A stretch of 33,821 nucleotides of DNA from Bacillota bacterium (GTDB lineage Bacteria; Bacillota; Clostridia; Saccharofermentanales; Fastidiosipilaceae): contig JASGUW010000172.1 of the NCBI GenBank assembly GCA_030055235.1, positions 1 to 33,821 on the forward strand. The letters are read 5' to 3'. Numbering within the stretch: position 1 is the stretch's first letter; every line of letters begins with the position of its first letter. The position numbers and the translations under genes were made by a program. Of this stretch, positions 17,282 through 25,411 are shown piece after piece. Under the pieces are notes generated by a model that was given only the letters and a program-made list of their open reading frames with translations, was not told the DNA's origin and searched no databases.

Positions 17282-17550
17282 TGGTCAAAACAACGTGAAA
17301 TGGCAAATATGATTGCCATTTCAGCCTATCTTGACCACGAAGAGCCTGTTTCTGGTCAAAACAGCGTGGAATGGCAAATCCGATTGCCATTTCAGCCTAT
17401 CTTGACCACGAAGAGCCTGATTCTTGTCAAAACAGCGTGGAATGTCAAATCCGATTGCCATTTCAGCCCATCTTGACCACGGACGGCCTGTTTCTGGTCA
17501 AAACAGCGTGGAGTGGCAAATCCGATTGCCATTTCAGGCTATCCTGACCG
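17282..17550. repeat. Double-palindrome array D, block 1 (71-bp units)
   Basis: The period is exactly 71 bp: palindrome 1 starts at 17331, 17402 and 17473, with a decayed start at 17544. Each unit is TTGACCA-N15-TGGTCAA (29 nt), spacer aacagcgtggaa (12), palindrome 2 (18), spacer tttcagcctatc (12). Palindrome 2 copies start at 17301, 17372, 17443 and 17514, of the form TGGCAA-atccga-TTGCCA. The third copy has TGTCAA, breaking one pair. 71 is not a multiple of three, so no reading frame can be maintained across units. Confidence 0.93.
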
Positions 17551-17733
17551 CAGATTGCCGCCGCTTTTCATTTCTTTCTTTCAATCTGCGCCCAGAGTCT
17601 ACAGAAGCGATAATGAGGAAAAGGCGAGAGTGCACGTTAGCATGTCGGGACGCGGGTGAACACATCAAGCGGACGGCAGGCAAGGGACGCGCGCGCTGCT
17701 GCACGGCACGCGCGCGCCGCTGTACGGCACGCA
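17551..17733. other. Interruption between blocks of array D
   Basis: This non-repeat segment separates blocks 1 and 2. It begins with a possible stem GCAGATTG/CAATCTGC enclosing gccgccgcttttcatttctt. That region is repeated after the array at 18438-18472. Near its end a 21-bp tandem pair lies at 17687-17707 and 17708-17728 (acgcgcgcg, then ctgctgcacggc or ccgctgtacggc). No gene is visible. Confidence 0.6.
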
Positions 17734-18167
17734 GGATCAAAACAGCGTGTAATCCAAAAATTGATTTGGATATCAGGCTACTTTGACCACGAAGGACCCG
17801 ATTCTGACCAAAACAGCGTGTAATCCAAAAAGCGATTTGGATATCAGGCTACTTTGACCACAAAGGCCCCGATCCTGGCCAAAATAGCGTGTAATCCAAA
17901 AATTGATTTGGATATCAGGCTACTTTGACCACAAAGGCCCCGATTCTGGCCAAAATAGCGTGTAATCCAAAAAGCGATGTGGATATCAGGCTACTTTGAC
18001 CACAAAGAGCCTGATTCTGGTCAAAACAACGTGTAATCCAAAAAACGATTTGGATATCAGGCTGCTTTGACCACAAAGGTCCCGATTCTGGTCAAAACAA
18101 CGTGTAATCCAAAAAAACGATTTGGATATCAGGCTGCTTTGACCACTAAAGAAGCCGTGCACGACGT
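17734..18167. repeat. Double-palindrome array D, block 2 (71-bp units, new palindrome 2)
   Basis: Six units at a 71-bp period. Palindrome 1 starts at 17783, 17854, 17925, 17996, 18067 and 18139, the last step 72 because of one extra A. Palindrome 1 keeps TTGACCA with a right arm TGGTCAA or a close variant. Palindrome 2 is now TCCAAA-aagcga-TTTGGA (loop also aattga), starting at 17753, 17824, 17895, 17966, 18037 and 18108. Flanking a and t extend the stem. Spacers are aacagcgtgtaa and tatcaggctact. The 18139 copy of palindrome 1 carries a 10-bp longer loop with its own palindrome, GCACGACGTGC. Confidence 0.93.
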
Positions 18168-18304
18168 GCAAGGTCAAGATCGCGAGTTTTACAAAAAGGA
18201 TTTTGTATTTCTCTTCATCTTGACCACGAAGCTCCTGTTTCTGGTCAAGATCGAGAGTTTTACAAAAAGGATTTTGTATTTCTCATCATTTTGACCACGG
18301 AGAG
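18168..18304. repeat. Double-palindrome array D, block 3 (third palindrome 2)
   Basis: Palindrome 1 at 18220-18248, plus a partial copy at 18291, keeps TTGACCA...TGGTCAA. Palindrome 2 is TACAAA-aaggat-TTTGTA at 18190-18207 and 18261-18278. Both 12-nt spacers also change, to gatcg(a/c)gagttt and tttctcNNcatN types. The period (18220 to 18291) is again 71 bp, so geometry is constant while sequence is replaced. Confidence 0.92.
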
Positions 18305-18807
18305 TCGCCCACAACGCGCAGGAGCAGGATAGGAGTGCTTGGGTCAGCTGAACTTGCTTCTTCCTGGCAACAAAAGCCTGGTTCCAGTCATTTTCTTCTT
18401 CGAACGAACCAGCTTGTGCTAATCACCCTCGCCGCTCGCCGCCGCTTTTCATTTCTTTTCTTTCAATCTGCGCTCGGTGCCAACAGCAGCGACTGTCACA
18501 GAAAAGACAAGGGCACGTATGCGCCAACTGCATGTCACGCCCGAGCTGTGAGTTTCCGGGTGTTTGAAGGGTGTCTTAAAAAGATCGGAACAATCCCAGC
18601 CTGTCACGACGAATTTGATATGCACCCTGAAATCGGGAACTTGAAGTCGGAAAAGCATGTCAGCTTCAGGCCTCTGAGCGCTATACTCATTATTTGCAGC
18701 GCTTATGTTCCCCTGACAGCATGGAGGAAGCTCTGTGATAGACTATTTGGGTTCAAAAGATCGCCGTGGCTGTCAGACGGGCGGCTGCGTGACGCGGAGG
18801 TAGTACC
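18305..18807. other. Intergenic region after array D
   Basis: No convincing gene. Bases 18438-18472 repeat the segment at 17557-17591 (gccgccgcttttcatttctt and following) almost exactly; similarity then fades over about 70 more bases. The frame 18335-18817 overlaps the start of the next gene and has no ribosome binding site. I see no clear promoter for the DUF6106 gene. Confidence 0.5.
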
Positions 18808-19542
18808 ATGCGCTTAGATTTGAATAAGAAAAAGACGAAAGAGCCGAGCGCTCCCGAGCCGCTGAGCCAGAAGACTGTTGAGGCGATAGAAGCGCGCCGC
18901 GCTATGGAAGAAGCCGAACAGGAGGCTGTGCGCGCGGCCGCTCCGGTGGAGCAGGTGACGGAGGAAGAGGCGGCTTCGGCTCTCAGCCGCGCCTACGCCC
19001 AGTATTCCCGCGAAGACCATGAGAGCTTCATCGAAGTACTCGTGCGCCCGCGCCGCCGCCCGACTGACTGGATGCAGACAGTCGGGATTATCTTTGCCTA
19101 TCTGCTTCTCGTCTATCTGGCTCTGGTGTTTGTCCAGTACATCGCTTTCCTGCTGCCGCTCATCGTTTTCGGCGGAGCCTGGGGCGCCTGGTACGCGATC
19201 ACGTCACAGAGCCGTGAATACGAGTATGTCGTCACCAACGGCGATCTCGACATCGACACGGTCATCGCCCGGCGCCGCCGCCGCCGCAGCTTCCAGGTAA
19301 AAGGGAAGGAGATTGAGGTGATGGCGAGCTGCTCCAGCGACGAGTATCGTCAGGCTGAGAGTCAGAAAATGCAGACACGTGACTATACGGTGAAGCCCGG
19401 AGACCCCAAAAACTGGTTCATCATCAGCCAGTTCAAGGGCCAGCGCCAGCTCACCCTGATTTCTCCGGAAGAGCGCGTCATCCGGGCCATGCATCGCTTC
19501 AACCCGAGCCGCGTGCGCTACAACCGCATGACGGGTCTCTAG
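18808..19542 (+). CDS. DUF6106-like membrane protein
   Basis: A 244-residue protein of unknown function. Residues 1-70 are charged and Ala/Glu-rich, probably helical. FIEVLVRPRRRPTDW (74-88) leads into two transmembrane helices (about 91-110 and 112-131). A soluble domain follows, with YEYVVTNGDLDIDTVIARRRRR (in 138-160) and the final EERVIRAMHRFNP segment. The order short cytoplasmic start, two helices, then EYEYVxTNGELDID matches what I recall of DUF6106. The N-terminal extension is longer than usual. CGGAGG lies seven bases before the ATG. The thioesterase gene begins 10 bases after its stop. Confidence 0.75.
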   Translation: MRLDLNKKKTKEPSAPEPLSQKTVEAIEARRAMEEAEQEAVRAAAPVEQVTEEEAASALSRAYAQYSREDHESFIEVLVRPRRRPTDWMQTVGIIFAYLLLVYLALVFVQYIAFLLPLIVFGGAWGAWYAITSQSREYEYVVTNGDLDIDTVIARRRRRRSFQVKGKEIEVMASCSSDEYRQAESQKMQTRDYTVKPGDPKNWFIISQFKGQRQLTLISPEERVIRAMHRFNPSRVRYNRMTGL

Positions 19543-19552
19543 GTCTTTTTCC

Positions 19553-20335
19553 ATGCAAAGCCCTACCACAGGTCCCGACAGCGCCCGCTCCTGGCAGTTC
19601 GCCGTCCGCAACGTCGATACCGATCCCTGGGATCGCCTGGATGTCGCCGCCCTCATCTCCATGATGCAGGAGGCCGCGACCTTCGACGCGCTTAAGCTGG
19701 AGCTCGGCTATGTGCAGCTGGACCCCCTGAATCTGCGCTGGCTGGTGTCGCGCATCTCCCTGCGCCTGGACGAAAACTTCCGCTGGCGCGACACGGTCAA
19801 CATCCGCACCTGGTGCAACCACATCACCCACCTGTATTTTGACCGCCAGTTTCGCTTTGAGCGGTCTGACGGAACGGTGGTCGGCGTCGCGAATTCGGCC
19901 TGGTTCCTGGCCGAGCAGGACAGCCACCGCCCGCGCCGCCCGGACACGCTCGGCGATCTGGAGGCACTGGGCTACACAAGCGGCCCCTGGAAACCGGCGA
20001 TAGAGGCCGAAAAGCTGCGCTTTCGTCTGGCACGTCCGGACAACGAAGAGGCAGTGCTGCGCTACACGCCCGGCCTGAGCGATCAGGACCGCAACGGCCA
20101 TGTCAATCACACCCGCTACGCAGCCTGGAGCCTGGATGCCCTCTGGGCCCGTCTGGGCCGGGAGCGGCGGACGCCTGTCAGCTGGCGGCGCTTTGACATC
20201 AATTTCCTGGCAGAGGTGGGTCTCTACGACGAAGTGCTGCTTTTTGCCGAGACGGCAGGAGAGGGCGAGCTGCCGCTCATCGTTGTCGGCCGTCTGGCCG
20301 ACGGGCGCGAAGCCTTCCGGGCCCGTTTCAGCTGA
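19553..20335 (+). CDS. Acyl-ACP thioesterase (FatA/FatB-like)
   Basis: A 260-residue double-hotdog thioesterase that releases fatty acids from acyl carrier protein in the cytoplasm. The first hotdog (about 12-135) carries WLVSRISLRLDENFRW and NIRTWCNHI. The second contains SDQDRNGHVNHTRYAAW (176-192), whose Asp179, Asn181 and His183 match the D-x-N-x-H active-site arrangement of plant and bacterial acyl-ACP thioesterases. The length fits the bacterial form. The ATG at 19553 lacks a clear ribosome binding site, so translation may be coupled to the gene ending 10 bases upstream. Confidence 0.88.
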   Translation: MQSPTTGPDSARSWQFAVRNVDTDPWDRLDVAALISMMQEAATFDALKLELGYVQLDPLNLRWLVSRISLRLDENFRWRDTVNIRTWCNHITHLYFDRQFRFERSDGTVVGVANSAWFLAEQDSHRPRRPDTLGDLEALGYTSGPWKPAIEAEKLRFRLARPDNEEAVLRYTPGLSDQDRNGHVNHTRYAAWSLDALWARLGRERRTPVSWRRFDINFLAEVGLYDEVLLFAETAGEGELPLIVVGRLADGREAFRARFS

Positions 20336-20360
20336 GTACAAAGCCTCGCCCTTGTTTCAG

Positions 20361-20388
20361 TTCCGTTTAAGTTCCGTTTGCCTATAAT
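20361..20388 (+). promoter_or_regulatory. Candidate promoter of the long gld/glycan gene run
   Basis: A perfect TATAAT (20383-20388) lies 16 bases after TTCCGT, a weak -35. The -35 region contains a direct repeat (agttccgttt twice), which could bind an activator. It is 29 bases before the GldA-like ATG. Confidence 0.5.
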
Positions 20389-20416
20389 GACTTGTTGCGC
20401 CTTGAGGAGGTAGGGA

Positions 20417-21373
20417 ATGATAGAAATTCAAAATCTGTCGAAGCATTACGGCGATATTATCGCCGTCGACGATGTCAGCTTCCGCGTTGAGAAGGGGGAG
20501 ATCCTGGGTTTTCTGGGGCCGAACGGTGCCGGGAAAACGACCACGATGAACATCCTGACCGGCTACATCTCCGCCAGCAGTGGTGTCGTCACGATTGACG
20601 GCCGCGACATTCTGGAGGAGCCGCTGGAGGCCAAGCGCCGCATCGGCTATCTGCCGGAAGCACCGCCGCTCTATGTCGACATGACCGTGATGGAGTATCT
20701 GAGTTTTGTCGCCGATCTCAAGGGAGTGCCGCGCCGCGGCCGCGCCGCCGAGATCGCGGAGGCCATGCGGCTTGTTAGGATCACGGATGTCTCCCACCGT
20801 CTGGTCGGCAACCTCTCGAAGGGCTACCGCCAGCGCGTCGGCATCGCCCAGGCCCTGCTGGGCCATCCGGAAGTGCTGGTTCTGGATGAACCCACCGTGG
20901 GTCTCGACCCCAAGCAGATCATTGAAATCCGCAACACCATCCGTGATCTGGGGAAGGATCACACGATCATCCTGAGCTCACATATCCTGCCGGAAGTCAG
21001 CGCCATCTGCGACCGCGTGGTCATCATCAACCGCGGTCGGATTGTCGCCCTTGACGACATTGCCACCCTGAACGACCGCTCCCGCGCCACCCGTGAGATG
21101 GAACTGACCGTCGAAGGACCGGCCCGCGACATCGTCCAGCGCCTGCGCGTCATCCCCGGCATCATCGACGCCACTGTCCTGCGCGAAAAGGACGGCATCG
21201 TCACCCTGACCTACGAAAGTGCGCCCGACACGGATGTGCGCCGCCAGGTCTTCTATGAGATGGCACGCAACACCTGGCCCATTCTGGACACCCATGGACT
21301 TGAGGCGACGCTTGAAGATGTCTTCCTGCAGGTGACCGGCAATGTCCACGTGCCTACGGAAGGGAGAGAATAA
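20417..21373 (+). CDS. ABC transporter ATP-binding protein, GldA-like
   Basis: A 318-residue ABC ATPase. Walker A is GPNGAGKTT (34-42), the signature loop LSKGYRQ (133-139), Walker B VLVLDEP (153-159), followed by TVGLDP and the switch His in ILSSHIL. The C-terminal 100 residues form the extension typical of ABC-2 exporters (DUF4162-like). With the two genes after it, it forms the GldA/GldF/GldG-type module known from gliding Bacteroidetes but widespread in non-gliding bacteria. The transported substrate is unknown. TTGAGGAGG precedes the ATG, and its stop overlaps the ATG of the permease (TAATG). Confidence 0.93.
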   Translation: MIEIQNLSKHYGDIIAVDDVSFRVEKGEILGFLGPNGAGKTTTMNILTGYISASSGVVTIDGRDILEEPLEAKRRIGYLPEAPPLYVDMTVMEYLSFVADLKGVPRRGRAAEIAEAMRLVRITDVSHRLVGNLSKGYRQRVGIAQALLGHPEVLVLDEPTVGLDPKQIIEIRNTIRDLGKDHTIILSSHILPEVSAICDRVVIINRGRIVALDDIATLNDRSRATREMELTVEGPARDIVQRLRVIPGIIDATVLREKDGIVTLTYESAPDTDVRRQVFYEMARNTWPILDTHGLEATLEDVFLQVTGNVHVPTEGRE

Positions 21374-22161
21374 TGAAGAAGATCCAGGCCATCTACCGGC
21401 GCGAACTGAACGCCTATTTCAAGTCCCCCATCGGCTATGTCCTGCTCGCCATCTTTGTCTTTGTCAGCAGCCTCTACTTTGCTGTCAATCTGCTCGGCTA
21501 CTACGCCAATATCGCCACGGAACTCAACTTCATGCAGGGCCTCTTCTTCGTCCTGATTCCCATCCTGACGATGAAGACCTTCGCCGAAGAGCGCCGCAGT
21601 GGGACGGAGATCCTGCTCTTCACCGCGCCCATTACCACCCCGCAGATTGTCATCGGGAAGTACCTGGCCGCCCTGACGCTCTTCCTTATCATGACGGCGA
21701 CGACCCTGATTCACGTCGTCATCACGGTTCTGCTGCAGGGAACGGTGGACGTCCTGCTGCTCGGCACCTATGTCGGTTTCATCCTCTCCGGCGCCGTCTA
21801 CATCTCCATTGGTGTCCTGATTTCAAGCATGACCTCCAACCAGATCATTGCGGCCATAGTTTCGGTGGTCATCTTCATCGGCTTCATGCTGCTGGATGCC
21901 ATTGCCTCTCTGCTGGGCAACTTCACGACCACGATTCTGCAGAACCTCGACTTCCTCAACCTGCTTTCGGCACGCCAGGAAGCGGCCGCCGGTCAGGCAG
22001 TTACCGCCGCCGTCACCTGGATCAATCCGGCCACGCGCCTGGTGGATTTCGCCAGCGGCATTTTCCGCCTGACACCAATCGTGTTCCTCATCAGCTTCAC
22101 CCTGCTTTTCCTCTACCTGACGGTTCAGGTGCTTGAGCGCCGCCGCTGGACACAGAGCTGA
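21373..22161 (+). CDS. ABC-2 type permease, GldF-like
   Basis: A 262-residue integral membrane protein with about six helices, starting with the family pattern IYRRELNAYFKSPIGYVLLAIF (in 5-26). FAEERRSGTEILLFTAPIT matches the cytoplasmic loop found in ABC-2 and GldF permeases. WINPATRLVDFASGIF lies near the last helices. It pairs with the ATPase whose stop overlaps its start by one base. Confidence 0.92.
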   Translation: MKKIQAIYRRELNAYFKSPIGYVLLAIFVFVSSLYFAVNLLGYYANIATELNFMQGLFFVLIPILTMKTFAEERRSGTEILLFTAPITTPQIVIGKYLAALTLFLIMTATTLIHVVITVLLQGTVDVLLLGTYVGFILSGAVYISIGVLISSMTSNQIIAAIVSVVIFIGFMLLDAIASLLGNFTTTILQNLDFLNLLSARQEAAAGQAVTAAVTWINPATRLVDFASGIFRLTPIVFLISFTLLFLYLTVQVLERRRWTQS

Positions 22162-22180
22162 GCGGGCAGAGGGGAAGGAT

Positions 22181-23791
22181 ATGGATATGACAGATATGAA
22201 TGATATGAATGCGAAGAACAGCGTGACGACCGACAAGGAGCAGGCCGCCCCGGCCACTCCTCCGGCCACTCCGCCGGCCACTCCGCCGGCAGCCTCATCC
22301 CGGCGCCGCGCCCCCAAACGCCTCATCGACCGCCGCAGCCGCCGCCTGGGCCGCATCAGCCTGGTGACGACGCTCGTCGTCCTGGCCATCGTCATCCTGG
22401 TCAACGTGGTCCTGGAAACGGTAGTCGGTAACCGCCTGAGCTGGGACCTGACCCAGAACCGCCTGATGTCCATCGGTGAGAAGACCCAGGAACTGCTGGG
22501 GCGTCTGGAAGAGGATGTGTACATCAGCTATCTGGGCCGCGAGGAAGATCTGCTGAACCACAATACGCTTTCCTTTGTGCCCCAGCTGCTGACGGACTAC
22601 GTCAACCGCAGCGGCGGCCACATCAAGGTCGAGTATGCCGATCCGGTTGCCGACCCGACCGTCATCAGCCGCCTGGACCCGCAGTCGCTGCACCAGCTGA
22701 CAGAGCGCCAGTTTGTTGTCCAGAACCGTGAAAACGGGCGCATGCGCGTGCTGACACAGCAGGATCTGGTTGCCACCCAGCTCAATCAGCAGACACTGCA
22801 GACGGTGATGAAGGGCTATTCGGCCGAAAACGCCTTCTCCGGCGCCATCAATTACGTGACACTCGACATTGTGCCGACCGTCTACCGCCTGACCGGGCAC
22901 GGTGAGCCGGAGCTTACAGGCGAATTTACCGTTCTCGGCGGCCTGATGGACGCCAATGGCTTTGACGTCAGCGACGTCAACCTCCTGACCATGGAGAAAG
23001 TGCCGGAGGATGCCGCCGTTCTCCTGATCCTGGCCCCGACCACGGATATCACCAGCCCCGAAGCCGACCGCATCATTGCCTGGGTGAAAACCGGCGGCAG
23101 CATCCTGGTCGCCCCGGGCGCCTTTACCGGGCTCGACTTCAGCAACCTGAACCGCGTGCTGCAGGAGTTCAACCTCGAACTGACCCGTGACCGCGTCCGT
23201 GAGGGGGACTCGTCGCTGCACCTGCCGAACTACCCGACATACATTCTGGCCAGAGCGCCGAAGAACGACATTACGACCGAAAGCGTCCCGGAAACCCTGA
23301 TTTCAGAGGCCGCCGGAGTCAAGATCCTCCAGAATCCGGTCGACTGGATTACGACTTCGCAACTATTAAAAACCAGTGACAAGGCCGTGCTTGAAGAGGG
23401 CGGCAACCCCGCCAAAACCAGTCCCGAAGGTGTCCAGAACCTGGCTGTCATGAGCGACACGCAGGGCTACATGGACGGCACCAACGTCAAGCACAGCTCC
23501 CGGGCGGTCGTCTTCGGCTCGTCCTCCGTATTCAGTGACCAGACCTTCGGTGTCGTCGGCTTCCAGGCCTACAACTACATGCTGACCTATCTGTCGCTCG
23601 ACTGGCTGAGTCAGGGGCAGACCGACGTCAACAAGCTGGTCATCCCGACCAAGCAGCTGGCCAGCTATAAGATCCAGCATTCCGGCTCCACGACGCCAAT
23701 CTACGCCGCGGCCATCGGGACGGCGGTCGTCCTGCCGCTGCTGCTGCTGCTGGCGGCGATCATTGTCTACCGCCGCCGCAAGCACCTGTAA
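22181..23791 (+). CDS. GldG family protein (ABC system auxiliary component)
   Basis: A 536-residue membrane protein: a cytoplasmic N-terminus with three ATPP repeats, a transmembrane helix (about 60-82), a large external domain and a final C-terminal helix ending YRRRKHL. The external part carries SWDLTQNRLMSIGEKTQELL and the GATase-like region with LTGHGEPEL and VAPGAFTGLDF, as in GldG/DUF4350-type proteins. The frame extends back to 22133 over the permease stop, but ATG 22181, directly behind AGAGGGGAAGG, is the better start. Such proteins accompany GldA/GldF and may couple transport to an external partner. Confidence 0.85.
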   Translation: MDMTDMNDMNAKNSVTTDKEQAAPATPPATPPATPPAASSRRRAPKRLIDRRSRRLGRISLVTTLVVLAIVILVNVVLETVVGNRLSWDLTQNRLMSIGEKTQELLGRLEEDVYISYLGREEDLLNHNTLSFVPQLLTDYVNRSGGHIKVEYADPVADPTVISRLDPQSLHQLTERQFVVQNRENGRMRVLTQQDLVATQLNQQTLQTVMKGYSAENAFSGAINYVTLDIVPTVYRLTGHGEPELTGEFTVLGGLMDANGFDVSDVNLLTMEKVPEDAAVLLILAPTTDITSPEADRIIAWVKTGGSILVAPGAFTGLDFSNLNRVLQEFNLELTRDRVREGDSSLHLPNYPTYILARAPKNDITTESVPETLISEAAGVKILQNPVDWITTSQLLKTSDKAVLEEGGNPAKTSPEGVQNLAVMSDTQGYMDGTNVKHSSRAVVFGSSSVFSDQTFGVVGFQAYNYMLTYLSLDWLSQGQTDVNKLVIPTKQLASYKIQHSGSTTPIYAAAIGTAVVLPLLLLLAAIIVYRRRKHL

Positions 23792-23806
23792 TGGAGCCCG
23801 GAACTG

Positions 23807-25411
23807 ATGAAAGCAAATCGCAAACTGATCGTCCTATCCGCCATTCTCCTGCTCCTGGTCGGCGTACTGGTCTTCTGGCGTTTCAGCGGGGCCGCTGAGA
23901 CAGCCGGCACGAGCGCCACGAGCATCGGAGAAACGACGAAGAACCCGCTGGCGCTGGCGCGCGTCACGGCCGACAAACTGAAGCGCCTGGAAGTCCATAA
24001 TGCCTCCGGTTCCTATGTCTTCGAGTCGGTAACGGTAGCCGGCGACAGCTCTGCTGCCGCCACCCACTTCATCCTCAAGGAGCCGGCCGGCCTGGATCAG
24101 GACCAGGACCGCGTCAGCACCCTGGCCCGCGCCCTGCTCAACGTGACCGCCACCCGGGTGGCGGTCGAAGAGGCAGAGGACCTGGCTGCCTACGGCCTGG
24201 CCGATCCCCAGACCAGCATCCGTTATGTGCTGAAAGAAGGCGACACAATTGAACTGCTGCTCGGCAACCCGCTGGCGGCGGATGAGAGCCAGATCTATGT
24301 CAGGACGCCCGACAGTGACCGGGTCTATTCGGTCACGGGCCTGGAAAACAAGATCAACTTTGACGCGACGGATTTCGTCTCCCTGGATCTCAAACCCTTC
24401 GAGCTGCTGGAGATCTCCGAACTGCGCATCCAGCGCGCGGCTGACCCGGCCGTGCTCGCCGCCCATGTGGAGACGCCGGAAGAACTCGGCGTGACCCCGA
24501 CTCCGACGCCCGCCCCGGCGGCCGACGGCACGACAGCTGAGACCATGGATCCCCAGCAGGCGGCGGCCATGCAGACCTGGCGCATCGACAAGCCGGTGAG
24601 CTGGGTCGGCAACAACGACGACCTCAACAAGCTGGTGAGCGAGCTGGCCGGACTGACAGCCAGTGAGGTTCTTGCCCTGGAGATCGACGACCCGGCCGCC
24701 TATGGGCTGGACGAACCGGACTTCGCCTTCAGTATCGGACAGGCGAACAATCTGGTGACCATCTCCTTCGGCAATGTCTGCGGGGACAAGGAGCGCTATG
24801 TCAGCCTGAGCGACCGGCCGGGCCTCTACCGGGTCAGCACCACTGCGGTCACCATGCTGGAGCGCCCCTGGCTTAAGTTCTTTGAGACCTTCGCCATGAT
24901 CAGGAACATCACTGAAATTGCCGAGGCAACCTTTGAGTCACCTGAAGGACGGCATGTCTGCACGATCTTCCATCCTTCGCCCGATGAAAAGAAGGCGGAC
25001 GATACGCTGGTCGAGTCCTATACCCTGGACGGCCAGGATGCGACCGTGGTCGACTCGTCGAAGAAGTCCTATTTCCGCCTGCTCTATCAGGGCCTTATCG
25101 GCATCTTCATCAACGGCACGGATTATGAGGCCGAGCCGCAGCTGGAGCCGGAATTCACCATTACGATGACCGAGCGCGGGGAAAATCCCGAACACTGGTC
25201 GATCGAACTGGTGCCGCGGGATGAGACGACGCTCTATATTTTCCGCGACGGCGTCTACAGCGGCTTCTATGCGCTGCGGCTGAACGTCGACAACGAAACC
25301 ACAAATATCGACAAGCTGGGCATTCTGCAGCGCTTCCAGCGCCTTGAGACGGCGATGGAAAAGCAGACGGACGGCGTCTATGACTTCCCGGCCGAAGACG
25401 AATCCGAGTAA
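23807..25411 (+). CDS. DUF4340 domain protein
   Basis: A 534-residue protein with an N-terminal membrane anchor (about 7-25) and a long extracytoplasmic region. It holds repeats of the DUF4340 beta-rich fold. One starts at KLKRLEVHNASGSYVFE and includes AAYGLADPQTSIRYVL and LLLGNPLAADESQIYVR. A second includes WVGNNDDLNKLVSELAGL and PAAYGLDEPDFAFSIG. A Pro/Thr linker (TPTPTPAPAADGTT) separates them. DUF4340 proteins commonly follow GldG in gene order, so this is probably the last core part of the ABC module. GGAGCCCGG precedes the ATG. Confidence 0.88.
   Translation: MKANRKLIVLSAILLLLVGVLVFWRFSGAAETAGTSATSIGETTKNPLALARVTADKLKRLEVHNASGSYVFESVTVAGDSSAAATHFILKEPAGLDQDQDRVSTLARALLNVTATRVAVEEAEDLAAYGLADPQTSIRYVLKEGDTIELLLGNPLAADESQIYVRTPDSDRVYSVTGLENKINFDATDFVSLDLKPFELLEISELRIQRAADPAVLAAHVETPEELGVTPTPTPAPAADGTTAETMDPQQAAAMQTWRIDKPVSWVGNNDDLNKLVSELAGLTASEVLALEIDDPAAYGLDEPDFAFSIGQANNLVTISFGNVCGDKERYVSLSDRPGLYRVSTTAVTMLERPWLKFFETFAMIRNITEIAEATFESPEGRHVCTIFHPSPDEKKADDTLVESYTLDGQDATVVDSSKKSYFRLLYQGLIGIFINGTDYEAEPQLEPEFTITMTERGENPEHWSIELVPRDETTLYIFRDGVYSGFYALRLNVDNETTNIDKLGILQRFQRLETAMEKQTDGVYDFPAEDESE

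Noticed and set aside
17282..18304. CRISPR array.
   Set aside because: There are no unique spacers between constant repeats: the whole unit repeats, including the sequence between palindromes, and no cas gene is present.
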